64,000 bases of DNA from Oxalobacteraceae bacterium OTU3CAMAD1 (GCA_024123915.1 CP099650.1:2852001-2916000); one strand, 5' to 3'; counted from the first letter of the stretch, positions 20,796 to 33,075 are shown. Notes: a model not told the origin generated them from the letters alone. Numbers and translations: made by a program.

Positions 20796-20996
20796 TCTTT
20801 CCACGGCCCTGCCACGATGCGGCCATGCCTTTGCCGTAATTCTGCCTTAAGCCAGCGGCCGTCACATACTCTTATAATAACTTTGGGCAAGCTGGCGGGC
20901 GACTTTTCGCTTACCATGTATGCTAACCACCCATGACGCCTGGCGATACTGGGTGGTTAAACGCATCCAAGAACTTTATAGAGACCGATACTTTCC

Positions 20997-22538
20997 ATGA
21001 AAAACAATTTCACTGCTGGTAGTAAAACTCTTTCCGCGCTGCTGGTCGGCGCAAGCGTATGGATGTCTCCGGCCCTGCTGGGCGTGGCGCCCGCCACAGC
21101 GGCCGCGCCGGTCACCGGCGCCGTGCTGGGCTTGCCTGATTTCGCCGATCTCGTCGACAAGGTCGGCCCGGCGGTGGTCAATATTCGCACCACCGAAGTG
21201 ATGAAGCAGGGCGGCCGCGGCGAAGAGCTCGGCGACGAGGAAATGCAGGAATTCCTGCGCCGCTTCTTCGGCGGCGCCATTCCCCAGCCCGGCCCCGGCG
21301 GCAAGGCCACGCCTCCGGGCCGTGGCAATCCGCGCGGACGCCGCCAGGCGCCGGACGAGCCCGTCCAGCGCGGCGTCGGCTCCGGCTTCATCCTGTCGGC
21401 CGACGGCTATGTGATGACCAACGCCCACGTGGTCGAGGGCGCCGACGAGGTGTTCGTCACCCTGACCGACAAGCGCGAATTCAAGGCCAAGGTGCTGGGC
21501 GCCGACGCCCGCACCGACGTCGCCGTGCTGAAAATCGAAGGCGACAAGCTGCCGTTCCTGATCATGGGCGACTCGGACAAGATCCGCGTCGGCGAATGGG
21601 TGATCGCCATCGGCTCCCCGTTCAACCTGGAAAACACCGTCACCGCCGGCATCATCTCGGCCAAGCAGCGCGACACCGGCGACTACCTGGCGCTGATCCA
21701 GAGCGACGTGGCCGTCAACCCCGGCAACTCGGGCGGCCCGCTGATCAATATGCGTGGCGAGGTCATCGGCATCAATTCGCAGATCGCCACCTTGTCCGGC
21801 GCCTACAACGGCATATCGTTCGCGGTGCCGATCGACGAGGCGATCCGCGTCTCCGAGCAACTGAAGAAGTCGGGCAAGGTCACGCGTGGCCGCATCGGCG
21901 TGCAGATCGGCGAAGTGAGCAAGGAAGTGGCCGAATCGCTGGGCTTGAAGAACGCGCAGGGCGCCGAAGTGTCGCTGGTCGAGCCGGGCGGTCCCGCCGA
22001 CAAGGCCGGCATCAAGTCGGGCGACATCATCCTGAAATTCAACGGCGCGCCGGTGACCCGATCGTCGGACCTGCCGCGTCTGGTGGGCGGCACGGCCATC
22101 AACAGCAAGGCGACCGTGACGGTATGGCGCAAGGGCCAGCAGATCGACCTGCCGGTGGTGGTGGCTGAGCTGGAGCCGGAGAAGGGCGCCAAGGCATCCA
22201 AGGGCAAGGGTAAAGGCAAAGGTGAGCAGGCCGAGCCGGAAGCGCAAGGCAAGCCGAACGCGCTGGGTCTGGTCGTCAGTGATTTGACGGCCGACCAGAA
22301 GAAGGCACTGGGCGTGAGCGGCGGTGCGGCGGTCGAGTCGGCCGAGGGCGTGGCTTCGCGCCTGCAAGAGGGCGATGTGATTCTGCAGCTGAATAACAGC
22401 GAGATCAAGGACGCCAAGCAGTTCAACGCGCTGGTGGCCAAGCTCGATCCGAAGAAGCCGTCGGTGCTGCTGGTGCGCCGTGGCGAAGCGACACAGTTTA
22501 TTTCGTTGCGGCCGAGCGCGGCAGCGAAAGAGAAGTAA
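20997..22538 (+). CDS. degP: DegP/MucD-type periplasmic serine protease
   Basis: A Do-family protease/chaperone of the periplasm. It has a signal peptide (about residues 1-36, ending ATAAA), the trypsin-like triad His144 (MTNAHVVEG), Asp174 (RTDVAVL) and Ser245 (NPGNSGGP), and two PDZ domains (about 300-385 and 420-505). The PDZ domains are joined by a Lys/Gly/Glu-rich linker near residues 395-420 (SKGKGKGKGEQAEPEAQ). Residues 90-120 are rich in Gly/Pro/Arg. Position after rpoE-rseA fits the MucD role in sigma-E control. 513 residues. Confidence 0.94.
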   Translation: MKNNFTAGSKTLSALLVGASVWMSPALLGVAPATAAAPVTGAVLGLPDFADLVDKVGPAVVNIRTTEVMKQGGRGEELGDEEMQEFLRRFFGGAIPQPGPGGKATPPGRGNPRGRRQAPDEPVQRGVGSGFILSADGYVMTNAHVVEGADEVFVTLTDKREFKAKVLGADARTDVAVLKIEGDKLPFLIMGDSDKIRVGEWVIAIGSPFNLENTVTAGIISAKQRDTGDYLALIQSDVAVNPGNSGGPLINMRGEVIGINSQIATLSGAYNGISFAVPIDEAIRVSEQLKKSGKVTRGRIGVQIGEVSKEVAESLGLKNAQGAEVSLVEPGGPADKAGIKSGDIILKFNGAPVTRSSDLPRLVGGTAINSKATVTVWRKGQQIDLPVVVAELEPEKGAKASKGKGKGKGEQAEPEAQGKPNALGLVVSDLTADQKKALGVSGGAAVESAEGVASRLQEGDVILQLNNSEIKDAKQFNALVAKLDPKKPSVLLVRRGEATQFISLRPSAAAKEK

Positions 22539-22572
22539 ACGGCGGAATCACCCGGCAACCCCCGGCCAACCC

Positions 22573-22625
22573 GGGGTCGGACCCAGCGGGTCCGACCCCA
22601 CGCCAACGGGGTGCGGGTTGAACGG
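22573..22625. repeat. Intergenic hairpin repeat, copy C
   Basis: GGGGTCGGACCC (22573-22584) and GGGTCCGACCCC (22588-22599) form a perfect 12-base stem, with the shared tail TGCGGGTTGAACGG ending at 22625. Relative to copy A one base pair is changed on both sides (T-A to G-C), which keeps the stem intact. Confidence 0.8.
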
Positions 22626-22636
22626 CTCCGATTTCC

Positions 22637-22900
22637 ATGCACTTCACCCTTTATTCCCGTGGCTACTGCCACCTGTGCCAGGACATGCTGGACGCTTTGC
22701 TGCGTCTGCAAACGCCGTCGCGCCCGTTTACCGTCGACGTGATCGACATCGACACCTCGGACGATCCGACCTTGCTGGCCCGTTTCGACGAGCTGGTGCC
22801 CGTGCTCTACGCCGATCTGTCCCAACCCGAGCTGTGCCACTACTTCCTCGACGAGCCGCGCGTGCTCGCCGTGCTTCATGCCCGCTCCATTGCTCAATAA
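22637..22900 (+). CDS. Glutaredoxin-family small thiol protein
   Basis: An 87-residue protein of the DUF836/glutaredoxin-like group. It begins MHFTLYSRGYCHLCQDML with the CxxC redox motif YCHLC near residue 11, followed by VIDIDTSDDPTLLARFDELVPVLY. The cis-Pro of VPVLY completes the thioredoxin fold. Genes of this kind are commonly found between degP and lepA in betaproteobacteria. It is cytoplasmic, and its partner is unknown. Confidence 0.88.
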   Translation: MHFTLYSRGYCHLCQDMLDALLRLQTPSRPFTVDVIDIDTSDDPTLLARFDELVPVLYADLSQPELCHYFLDEPRVLAVLHARSIAQ

Positions 22901-22980
22901 ATAAGCAAAATAAATGTCGCAGTGCAGAAGTCGGCCTTTCCCCTCTGAAATCCGGTAAAATGCGGGGTTAGCTACATCAG

Positions 22981-23023
22981 GCGCTCGCCAGGGCATTACT
23001 GCCCCGCTCGGAGCGCTTTTTTT
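22981..23023 (+). terminator. Intrinsic terminator before lepA
   Basis: GCGCTC (22981-22986) pairs with GAGCGC (23011-23016), with an internal GGGCA-TTAC-TGCCC helix, followed by TTTTTTT (23017-23023). It ends the degP/glutaredoxin transcript or acts in the lepA leader. Confidence 0.7.
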
Positions 23024-23091
23024 GTATTGCGCACAAGGATGTCACTTCCACGCGCGCCCGTCGTCTCACCCCCGTTTTTGAATATTTGTTA

Positions 23092-24881
<1,790 letters not shown>

Positions 24882-24885
<4 letters not shown>

Positions 24886-25802
24886 GCCTGCAAGTAATCT
24901 TAGGTAACTTCGCATTAATCCTGTTCGTGCTGATGGTGATCACGGGCGTGATCTGGTTCCTGGACGTGTTCTACCTGGCCAAGCAGCGCCGCGCCGCCGC
25001 CAACCGCGCGCTGGCCGAGTACGACGCGCGCAACGCCAAGCTGACCGCCGACGGCATCAAGGTCGACAACACCGGCAACCGCGCCGCGATCGAGGCGGGC
25101 ATCCTGCGCCAGCCGGTGTGGATCGAGTATTCGGGCAGCTTCTTCCCGGTCATCGCGCTGGTATTCTTCCTGCGCTCGTTCCTGTACGAGCCGTTCAAGA
25201 TCCCGTCGTCGTCGATGGTGCCGACCTTGCTGGTGGGCGATCTGATCCTGGTGAACAAGTTCACCTACGGCATCCGCCTGCCGGTGCTCAACAAGAAGAT
25301 CATCCAGATCAACGACCCGCAGCGCGGCGACGTGATGGTGTTCAAATATCCGCGCGACATGAGCCAGGACTACATCAAGCGCGTCGTCGGCGTGCCGGGT
25401 GATAAGATCACGTATGCAAACAAGCGCTTGACGGTCAACGGCGTGGAAGTGAAATACACCGCGCTGGACGATTACCTGGACGACGAGCGCCTGGTCTACA
25501 ACAAGCAGTACCAGGAAGGCCTGACCGGCGTCACGCACCGCATTCTGAACAGCGACCGCGCGCCGACGTTGAATCCGGCCGAAGTGCAGCAGTTCCCGTT
25601 GAAGGACGAATCGTGCACCTACACCTATGACAGTTTCACGTGCGTGGTTCCTAAAGGTAACTATTTCATGATGGGTGATAATCGCGATAACAGCCTCGAC
25701 AGCCGCTACTGGGGCTTCGTTCCTGATAAGAACATTGTTGGAAAAGCATTCTTTGTCTGGATGAACCTGGGTAACCTGCGCCGCATCGGCAGCATCCAGT
25801 AA
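24882..25802 (+). CDS. lepB: Signal peptidase I
   Basis: Inner-membrane serine protease that removes signal peptides from exported proteins. It has an N-terminal transmembrane helix (about residues 7-28), a second one near residue 87 ([19 protein letters not shown]), catalytic Ser111 in [14 protein letters not shown], catalytic Lys166 in [12 protein letters not shown], and the box [16 protein letters not shown]. 306 residues. Translationally coupled to lepA by the ATGA overlap, as in many proteobacteria. Confidence 0.97.
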
Positions 25803-25848
25803 TTCGTAAATAAGCTGGTGGACGCGGGGCGGACCGAAAGGGACTAAC

Positions 25849-26259
25849 ATGCAATCAGTTCGTCGATACAGGAAACAGGGCAGGCAACAGGGCATTTCAC
25901 TGGTGGGACTGATCGTGGTCCTGGCCGTGCTGGGCTTTATCGGCGTGCTGGGGCTGAAGATCGTGCCCACCTACACCGAATACCGGGCGATCCAGAACGC
26001 CATCGTCACGGCCAAGGCCGCCGGCGGCAATTCGGTGGTCGAGATCCAGAAGGCGTTCGACGCCAGCGCCACGACCGGGTACATCAGCTCGATCAACAGC
26101 CGCGATCTGGTGATCGGCAAGGAAAACGGCGAGATGGAAGTGAGTTTCGCGTACGAAAAGAAAATCCCGCTGGTCGGACCGGCCAGCCTGCTGCTCGAAT
26201 ACCAGGGCACGACCGCCAAGTCCGGCATGCCGGCGGCGACGGCGAAAATCGATGAATAA
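25849..26259 (+). CDS. DUF4845 single-pass membrane protein
   Basis: The 136-residue protein has a basic N-terminus (RRYRKQGRQQG), one transmembrane helix (ISLVGLIVVLAVLGFIGVLGLKIV, about 20-43) and a C-terminal periplasmic domain of about 90 residues. The N-terminus recalls a pilin-like leader, but no prepilin cleavage site is clear. Its place between lepB and rnc is conserved in beta- and gammaproteobacteria, where it is annotated DUF4845; function unknown. 46 bases after lepB. Confidence 0.88.
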   Translation: MQSVRRYRKQGRQQGISLVGLIVVLAVLGFIGVLGLKIVPTYTEYRAIQNAIVTAKAAGGNSVVEIQKAFDASATTGYISSINSRDLVIGKENGEMEVSFAYEKKIPLVGPASLLLEYQGTTAKSGMPAATAKIDE

Positions 26260-26315
26260 AGCCAGCCGATTAATTTAAAAGCGTCGAATCGACGCCACAC
26301 AGAACCGATCAAACA

Positions 26316-27131
26316 ATGAATCTTCAGTTATTGCAAACCCGTTTAGGCTATACGTTCCAGGATGCCGGCCTGCTGCAGCAGGCCTTGACGCATCGTAGCC
26401 ACAGCAGTTTGCATAACGAACGGCTGGAGTTCCTGGGCGATTCGATCCTCAACTGCGTGGTGGCGTCCATCCTGTACGAGCGTTACGTGGCGATCGACGA
26501 GGGCGACCTGTCGCGCCTGCGCGCCAACCTGGTCAAGCAGCAGTCGCTGTACGAGATCGCGCAAAAGCTGGAGCTGTCGCAGTTCCTGCGCCTGGGCGAG
26601 GGGGAGTTGAAATCGGGCGGCTTCCGGCGTCCATCGATCCTGGCCGACACGCTTGAGGCGCTGTTAGGCGCCATTTTTTTGGATGGCGGCTTCAACCCGG
26701 CGCGCGACGTGATCCGCGCCTTCTACATCCCCATCCTCGACACCGTCGATCCGCAAACCCTAGGCAAGGACGCCAAGACGCTGCTGCAGGAATTCCTGCA
26801 AAGTAAGAAGATTTCGCTTCCGCTGTACAATGTGGTGGCCACCCATGGCGCCGCCCACAGTCAGGAATTCGAAATCGAATGCCTGGTGCCCAAGCTGGGC
26901 ATCCAGGTCTACGGACGCGGCGGCAGCCGCCGCGCCGGCGAACAGGCCGCCGCCAAGCTGGCGCTGGAAGTGGCCGAACAGGCGTTGCTGAAGACCCCGG
27001 CCGCCAGCCGCAAGGCCAAGCCGCGCGCCGCCCAGCTCAAGCTGGCCGGCATCGCCACCGTGCAGGGCGAGGCCGGCGACGAAGCCAAGCCGGCGGCCGA
27101 TGCCGCGCCGGCCAAGGCGGCCACCAAGTAA
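26316..27131 (+). CDS. rnc: Ribonuclease III
   Basis: Cleaves double-stranded RNA, including rRNA precursors. The RNase III signature [13 protein letters not shown] appears near residue 36, with a second acidic catalytic cluster in [19 protein letters not shown] double-stranded RNA-binding domain follows at about 155-228. Residues 235-271 are a low-complexity Ala/Lys/Pro tail, longer than in E. coli. 271 residues, in the lepA-lepB-rnc-era-recO operon. Confidence 0.97.
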   Translation: MNLQLLQTRLGYTFQDAGLLQQALTHRSHSSLHNERLEFLGDSILNCVVASILYERYVAIDEGDLSRLRANLVKQQSLYEIAQKLELSQFLRLGEGELKSGGFRRPSILADTLEALLGAIFLDGGFNPARDVIRAFYIPILDTVDPQTLGKDAKTLLQEFLQSKKISLPLYNVVATHGAAHSQEFEIECLVPKLGIQVYGRGGSRRAGEQAAAKLALEVAEQALLKTPAASRKAKPRAAQLKLAGIATVQGEAGDEAKPAADAAPAKAATK

Positions 27132-27194
27132 TTGCTGGAAGTAATTACGAATGTATTACATAAAGCGCAACACCATACTCTGAAGCGATATAGC

Positions 27195-28097
27195 ATGACT
27201 ACCGAAACGACCCCCGCCAACTTCCGTTGTGGCTATATCGCCATTGTCGGCCGCCCCAACGTGGGCAAATCGACGTTGATGAACACGCTCATCGGCGCCA
27301 AGGTCAGCATCACCTCGCGCAAGGCGCAGACCACGCGCCACCGCATCACCGGCATCCAGACGCATGACGACGCGCAGTTCATCTATGTCGACACGCCGGG
27401 CTTCCAGACCCGCCACGCGAACGCGCTCAACAAAACGCTCAACAAGACCGTCACCAACACCCTGATCTCGTCGGACCTGATCCTGTACGTGATCGAGGCG
27501 GGCACCTTCGGCCCGGCCGACCAGCAGGTGATGGATCTGCTGCCGTCCGAAGTGCCGGTGATCCTGGTTATCAACAAGGCCGACAGGGTCAAGGACAAGG
27601 CCGTGTTGCTGCCGTTCGCCCAGCAGGTCGCTGGCAAGTTCAACTTCGCCGCCATCGTGCCGGTGTCGGCCAAGCTGCGCTTCCAGCTCGACGGCCTGGA
27701 AAAAGAGATCAAGAAATTCCTGCCGGAGAACCAGCCGATCTTCGGACCGGACGACATCACCGACCGCAGCGAGAAATTCCTGGCGTCCGAGATCGTGCGC
27801 GAAAAACTGTTCCGCTTCGTCGGCGACGAGCTGCCGTACACCAGCACCGTGCTGATCGAGCAGTTCGAGCAGGAGGGCGACCTGCGGCGCGTGTTCGCCG
27901 CCATCCTGGTCGAGCGCGACACGCACAAGTCCATGATCATCGGTAACAAGGGCGCGCGCCTGAAGGAAGTGTCCACGCAGGCGCGTCTGGACATGGAAAA
28001 GCTGTTCGGCGGCCCGGTCTACCTGGAGATCTGGGTCAAGGTCAAATCCGGCTGGGCCGACAACGAAGCGGGTCTGCGCGCCTACGGCTACGAATAA
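27195..28097 (+). CDS. era: GTPase Era
   Basis: Essential GTPase that binds the 3' end of 16S rRNA during 30S assembly. Motifs are G1 [12 protein letters not shown] near residue 18, G3 DTPGFQ, G4 NKADR, and the C-terminal KH domain ([40 protein letters not shown]). ATG at 27195 is chosen by the family N-terminus and a length of 300 residues; the frame opens at 27132 directly after rnc. Ten bases before recO. Confidence 0.97.
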   Translation: MTTETTPANFRCGYIAIVGRPNVGKSTLMNTLIGAKVSITSRKAQTTRHRITGIQTHDDAQFIYVDTPGFQTRHANALNKTLNKTVTNTLISSDLILYVIEAGTFGPADQQVMDLLPSEVPVILVINKADRVKDKAVLLPFAQQVAGKFNFAAIVPVSAKLRFQLDGLEKEIKKFLPENQPIFGPDDITDRSEKFLASEIVREKLFRFVGDELPYTSTVLIEQFEQEGDLRRVFAAILVERDTHKSMIIGNKGARLKEVSTQARLDMEKLFGGPVYLEIWVKVKSGWADNEAGLRAYGYE

Positions 28098-28107
28098 AAG
28101 AGGACCG

Positions 28108-29004
28108 ATGTCCAACACCACGCACGACGCCGAGGCTGATGCCGATACCACGGCCGAACCGCGACAGGCAGCGCCTGGCGCGGAGCGTGGGATAGTGCCT
28201 GCCACAACGTCGGCGCCCGTGGTGGTTGCCACCCCGGCCGCCCCAGCAACTCCCGCCAAACGCCCGCGCGCGCCGTCGCGCGAACGCACCTTCGGCACCA
28301 AGGTCGCCGGCCAGCCGGCCTTCGTCCTGCACAGCTATCCGTACAAAGAAACCAGCCTGATCATCGATCTGTTCACGCGTGACTTCGGCCGCGTGGCCTT
28401 GATCGCCAAGGGCGCCAAGCGGCCGCACTCGCAGCTGCGCGGGGTGCTGCAAACCTTCCAGCCGCTGTCGTCGAGCTGGGTCGGCAAATCCGAGCTGCGC
28501 ACCTTGACCGACGCCGAATGGGTGGGCGGCATGCTGCCGCTGGAGAAAACCGCGCTGCTGTGCGGCTTCTACCTCAACGAACTGCTGGTCAAGCTGCTGG
28601 CGCGCGACGACGCCCATCCGGCCCTGTTCGACCACTATGTCGCCACGCTCAACCAACTCGCGCACAACGAACCGGCGCCCATCGTCTTGCGAAAGTTCGA
28701 ACGGGCCTTACTTAGGGAAACAGGGGTCTCGGCCGACCTGTCGCGCTGCACCGCCACGCGCGCGCCGGTGCGGGCCGACGTGGTCTACGTGGTCGATCCG
28801 GAGCGCGGCCCGCGTCCCGAACGCGCGTCCGACCAGTCGCCGCGCGTGGCCGGCAAGACGCTGCTCGATATGGAGCGCGAGGACTACCAGGACGCCGCTA
28901 CGCAATCGCAGAGCAAGCAGCTGATGCGCTTCCTGCTGGCGCACCACCTGGGCGGCGCGCCGCTGAACACGCGCCAAATACTGATCGACCTGTCGCAGTT
29001 ATAA
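28108..29004 (+). CDS. recO: DNA repair protein RecO
   Basis: RecO helps RecR load RecA on SSB-coated DNA. After a 50-residue Ala/Pro/Thr-rich N-terminal extension not seen in E. coli, the OB-fold begins near residue 55 ([45 protein letters not shown]), followed by the helical domain ([27 protein letters not shown]). The C-terminus [23 protein letters not shown] is typical. 298 residues. The extension may be removed if a downstream start is used, but no better start is evident. Confidence 0.93.
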   Translation: MSNTTHDAEADADTTAEPRQAAPGAERGIVPATTSAPVVVATPAAPATPAKRPRAPSRERTFGTKVAGQPAFVLHSYPYKETSLIIDLFTRDFGRVALIAKGAKRPHSQLRGVLQTFQPLSSSWVGKSELRTLTDAEWVGGMLPLEKTALLCGFYLNELLVKLLARDDAHPALFDHYVATLNQLAHNEPAPIVLRKFERALLRETGVSADLSRCTATRAPVRADVVYVVDPERGPRPERASDQSPRVAGKTLLDMEREDYQDAATQSQSKQLMRFLLAHHLGGAPLNTRQILIDLSQL

Positions 29005-29043
29005 AACAATCCGCAGTTATAAAAACATACACGGTAAAGACAA

Positions 29044-29802
29044 ATGAGCTACCTGCATCCTTCCGGCACCATCATCGACCTTGGCGTGAACATCGACCAC
29101 GTCGCCACCTTGCGCAACGCGCGCGGCACCATGTATCCGGACCCGATCCGCGCCGCGCTGCTGGCCGAGCAGGCAGGCGCCGACTGCATCACCTTGCACC
29201 TGCGCGAAGACCGCCGCCACATCAAGGACGCCGATGTCATCGCGCTGGCGCCGCAGCTGCTCACCCGCATGAACCTGGAAGCCGCCGTCACCCAGGAGAT
29301 GATCGACTTCGCCTGCCGCATCAAGCCGGCCGACGTCTGCCTGGTGCCGGAAAAGCGCACCGAGGTCACCACCGAAGGCGGTCTCGATGTGGTTACCCAC
29401 TTCAATGCCGTGCAGGCGGCCGTCAAGCAGCTGCAGGCCGAGGGCATCCGCGTCAGCCTGTTCATCGACGCCGACGAAGCGCAGATCGCCGCCACGGTGG
29501 AAGCCGGCGCGCCAGTGATCGAGCTGCACACCGGCCGCTACGCCGACACAGAGGGCGCCGAGCAGGCGGCCGAACTGGAAAGGGTCAAGCGCGGCGTGTT
29601 GTTCGGCGTCTCCAAGGGCTTGAAGGTCAACGCCGGCCACGGCCTGCACTACACCAACGTGCAGGCTATCGCCGCCATTCCGGACATCGCGGAACTGAAC
29701 ATCGGCCATGCCATCGTCGCCCATTCGGTGTTTGTCGGCTGGGAGAACGCCGTGCGCGAAATGAAGGCCATCATGGTCTCGACCCGACTGGGGGCGCGGT
29801 GA
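29044..29802 (+). CDS. pdxJ: Pyridoxine 5'-phosphate synthase
   Basis: PdxJ condenses 3-amino-1-hydroxyacetone phosphate with deoxyxylulose 5-phosphate to give pyridoxine 5'-phosphate. The TIM-barrel protein shows [19 protein letters not shown] with the catalytic His, [31 protein letters not shown], and [13 protein letters not shown]. 252 residues. The stop overlaps the GTG of acpS by four bases, the conserved pdxJ-acpS coupling. Confidence 0.97.
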   Translation: MSYLHPSGTIIDLGVNIDHVATLRNARGTMYPDPIRAALLAEQAGADCITLHLREDRRHIKDADVIALAPQLLTRMNLEAAVTQEMIDFACRIKPADVCLVPEKRTEVTTEGGLDVVTHFNAVQAAVKQLQAEGIRVSLFIDADEAQIAATVEAGAPVIELHTGRYADTEGAEQAAELERVKRGVLFGVSKGLKVNAGHGLHYTNVQAIAAIPDIAELNIGHAIVAHSVFVGWENAVREMKAIMVSTRLGAR

Positions 29803-30194
29803 TCTACGGCATCGGCACCGATATCTGCAAAATCCCGCGCATCGAGGAGGCGCTGGCGCGCCACGGCGACCGCTTCGCGAAGAAGATATTGGGCCCGCAG
29901 GAAATGGAGAAGTACTTGGCGCGCAAGGCCAAGAATCCGGTGCGCGGCATCCGTTTCGTCGCCACGCGTTTCGCCGCCAAGGAGGCCTTCGCCAAGGCCA
30001 TCGGGCTCGGTATCCGCATGCCGATGACGTGGCCGGCCGCGCAGATGCTCAACGCGCCGAGCGGCAAGCCGATGATCGTGTGCAGCGGCGTACTGAAAGA
30101 ATTCATGGACAAGAATAAGCTGACGACGCAGGTGACGGTCAGCGACGAGGCGGAATACGCCGTCGCATTCGTCATCGTCGAACAAGCCAACTGA
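29799..30194 (+). CDS. acpS: Holo-ACP synthase (GTG start)
   Basis: Transfers 4'-phosphopantetheine from CoA to the Ser of acyl carrier protein. It starts [23 protein letters not shown] (the Asp of GTD binds magnesium), with [18 protein letters not shown] containing the catalytic Glu. The 131-residue length is normal. The GTG start overlaps the pdxJ stop. Its substrate, AcpP, is encoded about 12 kb upstream in this window. Confidence 0.95.
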   Translation: MIYGIGTDICKIPRIEEALARHGDRFAKKILGPQEMEKYLARKAKNPVRGIRFVATRFAAKEAFAKAIGLGIRMPMTWPAAQMLNAPSGKPMIVCSGVLKEFMDKNKLTTQVTVSDEAEYAVAFVIVEQAN

Positions 30195-30202
30195 GATTTG
30201 TA

Positions 30203-32089
30203 ATGACTGACGCCGTACCAACCTCGCCAACCGCACCAATCGTAAAAACGCCCGACCCGCGCGAACAAGTGCTGGCCACCGTGGCCAAGCTGCCCAACCT
30301 GCCGGGCGTGTACCGCTATTTCGACGCCGAGGACAAGGTCCTCTACGTCGGCAAGGCGCGCGACCTGAAAAAGCGCGTCTCCAGCTACTTCCAGAAGAAC
30401 ATCGCCAGCCCGCGCATCGCCATGATGGTCGAGCGCATCGCACGGCTTGAAACGACAGTCACGCACAGCGAGGCCGAGGCGCTGATCCTCGAAAACAACT
30501 TGATCAAGGCGCTGGCGCCGCGCTTCAACATCCTGTTCCGCGACGATAAGTCGTACCCGTACCTGAAGATCACCGGCGGCGATTCGCCGCGCATGGTCTA
30601 CTATCGCGGCGCGGTCGACAAGAAGAACCAGTATTTCGGCCCGTTCCCCAGCTCCTGGGCGGTCAAGGAATCGATGCAGATCCTGCAGAAGGTGTTCCTG
30701 ATCCGTACCTGCGAGGACAGCGTCTACTCCAATCGCACGCGCCCATGCCTGCTGCACCAGATCGGCCGCTGCAGCGGCCCTTGTGTCGATTTGATCAGCA
30801 AGGAAGATTACAAGGTCGATGTCGAAAACGCTGCCCGCTTCCTGCGCGGACGCCAGAGCGAAGTGATGGAGGATCTGGAAAAGAAAATGCACGCCTACGC
30901 CGCCGACCTCAAATTCGAGCAGGCCGCGTCGGTGCGCAACCAGATCCAGTCGCTGTCGCGCGTGCTGCACCAGCAAAGCATGGAAACCACCGGCGACGCC
31001 GACGTCGACATCATCGCCGTGCTGGTGCAGGGCGGGCGCGCCTGCGTCAACCTGGCGATGGTGCGCGGCGGCCGCCACCTGGGCGACCGCGCCTACTTCC
31101 CCAACCACATCGGCGACGCGGCGGCCATCGCGGAGGACCCGATCGAGGTGGAGGTGCTGGCCGCCTTCCTGGTCCAGCACTACACCGAGAAATTCATCCC
31201 CGGCACGCTGATCCTGAATATCGAATTCGACCAGCCGGCGCTGATGGTGGCCTTGCAGGAGCAGTGCGGCCACCGCATCAACCTGATCTTCCAGCCGCAG
31301 GACCAGCGCCGCAAGTGGCTGGAGCTGGCGCAAAAGGGCGCCGAGATCTCGCTGGCGCGCCTGCTGTCGGAGCAGGGCTCGCAGCAATCGCGCACGCGCG
31401 CGCTGGTCGAGGCGCTGGCGCTGGAGCCGGAGGACATCGACCTGCTGCGCATCGAATGCTTCGACATCTCGCACACGCAGGGCGAGGCGACGCAAGCCTC
31501 GTGCGTGGTGTTCCACCACCACCAGATGCAGAACGGCGAATACCGCCGCTACAACATCAACGACATCACGCCCGGCGACGATTATGCGGCGATGCGGCAG
31601 GTGCTGTTCCGCCGCTACGAGAAGGTGGCCAACGGCGACGGCGTCATGCCCGACGTGGTGCTGATCGACGGCGGCAAGGGCCAGATCGAGATGGCGCGCC
31701 AGGTGTTCGCGGAACTGGGCCTGGATATCGGCTTGATCGTCGGCGTAGCCAAAGGGGAGGGGCGCCGCGTCGGCCTGGAGACCTTGATGTTCGTCGACGG
31801 CCGCGCGCCGCAGGAACTGGGCAAGGAATCGGCGGCGCTGATGCTGGTGGCGCTGATCCGCGACGAGGCGCACCGCTTCGCCATCACCGGCATGCGCGCG
31901 AAGCGCGCCAAGACGCGCCAGACGTCGCGGCTGGAGGAGATCGAGGGCATCGGCGCCAAACGCCGTCAGCGCCTGCTGGCGCGCTTTGGCGGCCTGCGGG
32001 GCGTGGTCAACGCCAGCGTCGAGGACCTGAAACAGGTCGAAGGCATCTCCAGCGCGCTGGCCGAGGAAATCTACCGCCAGCTGCACTAG
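30203..32089 (+). CDS. uvrC: Excinuclease ABC subunit C
   Basis: UvrC makes both incisions in nucleotide excision repair. Domains in order: GIY-YIG nuclease (about 30-110, [31 protein letters not shown]), a Cys-containing segment ([14 protein letters not shown]), the UVR motif (about 215-250), the RNase H-like endonuclease domain (about 395-550, with [18 protein letters not shown] and VLIDGGKGQ), and a C-terminal tandem helix-hairpin-helix ([21 protein letters not shown]). 628 residues. Eight bases after acpS, with no nagZ between. Confidence 0.97.
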   Translation: MTDAVPTSPTAPIVKTPDPREQVLATVAKLPNLPGVYRYFDAEDKVLYVGKARDLKKRVSSYFQKNIASPRIAMMVERIARLETTVTHSEAEALILENNLIKALAPRFNILFRDDKSYPYLKITGGDSPRMVYYRGAVDKKNQYFGPFPSSWAVKESMQILQKVFLIRTCEDSVYSNRTRPCLLHQIGRCSGPCVDLISKEDYKVDVENAARFLRGRQSEVMEDLEKKMHAYAADLKFEQAASVRNQIQSLSRVLHQQSMETTGDADVDIIAVLVQGGRACVNLAMVRGGRHLGDRAYFPNHIGDAAAIAEDPIEVEVLAAFLVQHYTEKFIPGTLILNIEFDQPALMVALQEQCGHRINLIFQPQDQRRKWLELAQKGAEISLARLLSEQGSQQSRTRALVEALALEPEDIDLLRIECFDISHTQGEATQASCVVFHHHQMQNGEYRRYNINDITPGDDYAAMRQVLFRRYEKVANGDGVMPDVVLIDGGKGQIEMARQVFAELGLDIGLIVGVAKGEGRRVGLETLMFVDGRAPQELGKESAALMLVALIRDEAHRFAITGMRAKRAKTRQTSRLEEIEGIGAKRRQRLLARFGGLRGVVNASVEDLKQVEGISSALAEEIYRQLH

Positions 32090-32222
32090 GGCGTGGTGGA
32101 AGGGCCGGGCGGTGGCCCCCGGGGCAAACGTGCTGGTTTAATGTGCGACGGCAAGGTAGACTAGCGGCGCATACAAAATAGTCACAGCGAAAATATTCAC
32201 ACCAGCACTTTCACCCAAGCCT

Positions 32223-32804
32223 ATGCCTTTCAATATACCGATACTGTTAACCTGGTTGCGCGTCGCGCTGATTCCGCTGGTGGTGGGCGTCTACTATCTG
32301 CCGACGACGATGCTGCCGGTAGCCGATCAAAACCTGGCGGCCACGCTGGTGTTTATCGTCGCCGCCGTCACCGACTGGTTCGACGGTTTCCTGGCCCGGC
32401 GCTGGAACCAGACCTCGGCTTTCGGCGCCTTCCTCGATCCGGTGGCCGACAAGCTGATGGTGGCGGGGGCCTTGCTGGTGCTGGTGCAACTGGACCGCGC
32501 CAACGCCGTGCTGTCGTTCGTCATCATCGGCCGCGAGATCGCCATCTCGGCGCTGCGCGAGTGGATGGCGCAGATCGGCGCCTCCAAATCGGTCGCCGTC
32601 AGCTCGCTGGGCAAGATCAAGACCACGGCGCAAATGACCGCCATCCCGCTGCTGCTTTATCACGACGTGCTGTTCGGCGCCATCGACACGCAGTTCTGGG
32701 GCGCGCGCCTGCTTGAGGTCGCGGCCGTGCTGACGGTCTGGTCGATGTTCTACTACCTGCGCCTGGCATGGCCCCTGATCAAGGAAAAGGCCGGCACGTT
32801 GTAG
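32223..32804 (+). CDS. pgsA: CDP-diacylglycerol-glycerol-3-phosphate 3-phosphatidyltransferase
   Basis: Makes phosphatidylglycerol phosphate in the inner membrane. The CDP-alcohol phosphatidyltransferase signature is present in TDWFDGFLARRWNQTSAFG-AFLDPVADK (residues 56-83), with the expected Asp and Gly/Ala/Arg spacing. Four to five hydrophobic helices and 193 residues fit PgsA. Its pairing with uvrC is conserved. ATG at 32223 starts MPFNIPILLTWLRVALIP. Confidence 0.95.
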   Translation: MPFNIPILLTWLRVALIPLVVGVYYLPTTMLPVADQNLAATLVFIVAAVTDWFDGFLARRWNQTSAFGAFLDPVADKLMVAGALLVLVQLDRANAVLSFVIIGREIAISALREWMAQIGASKSVAVSSLGKIKTTAQMTAIPLLLYHDVLFGAIDTQFWGARLLEVAAVLTVWSMFYYLRLAWPLIKEKAGTL

Positions 32805-32866
32805 GGCCTGGCGCGGGAACGAAATAAACTATATTCAATCTTTTTCATTCGGCAAAGTTTTGACCA

Positions 32867-32894
32867 TTGACAGCCGGTACAGATACTCTATAAT
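32867..32894 (+). promoter_or_regulatory. Consensus sigma-70 promoter of the tRNA cluster
   Basis: TTGACA (32867-32872), a 16-base spacer and TATAAT (32889-32894) match both sigma-70 hexamers exactly. The predicted transcript would start about 20 bases before the first tRNA-Gly. Confidence 0.85.
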
Positions 32895-32920
32895 GCTGGC
32901 CTGTTGTTGCTGATGACGAC

Positions 32921-32996
32921 GCGGGAGTAGCTCAGTTGGTAGAGCGCAACCTTGCCAAGGTTGAGGTCGAGAGTTCGAGACTCTTCTCCCGCTCCA
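32921..32996 (+). tRNA. tRNA-Gly (GCC), copy 1
   Basis: A 76-base gene with acceptor stem GCGGGAG/CTCCCGC, anticodon loop TTGCCAA giving anticodon GCC, T-arm GAGAGTTCGAGACTC, and encoded CCA. The sequence is identical in the four Gly copies of this cluster. Confidence 0.97.
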
Positions 32997-33075
32997 GTTT
33001 GATGGAGCATCAAGTGGTGGAAAAAAGTAGGACTAGAATTAGCAACAGCTTGCTGCTATTATGTTGGACTCCGAT

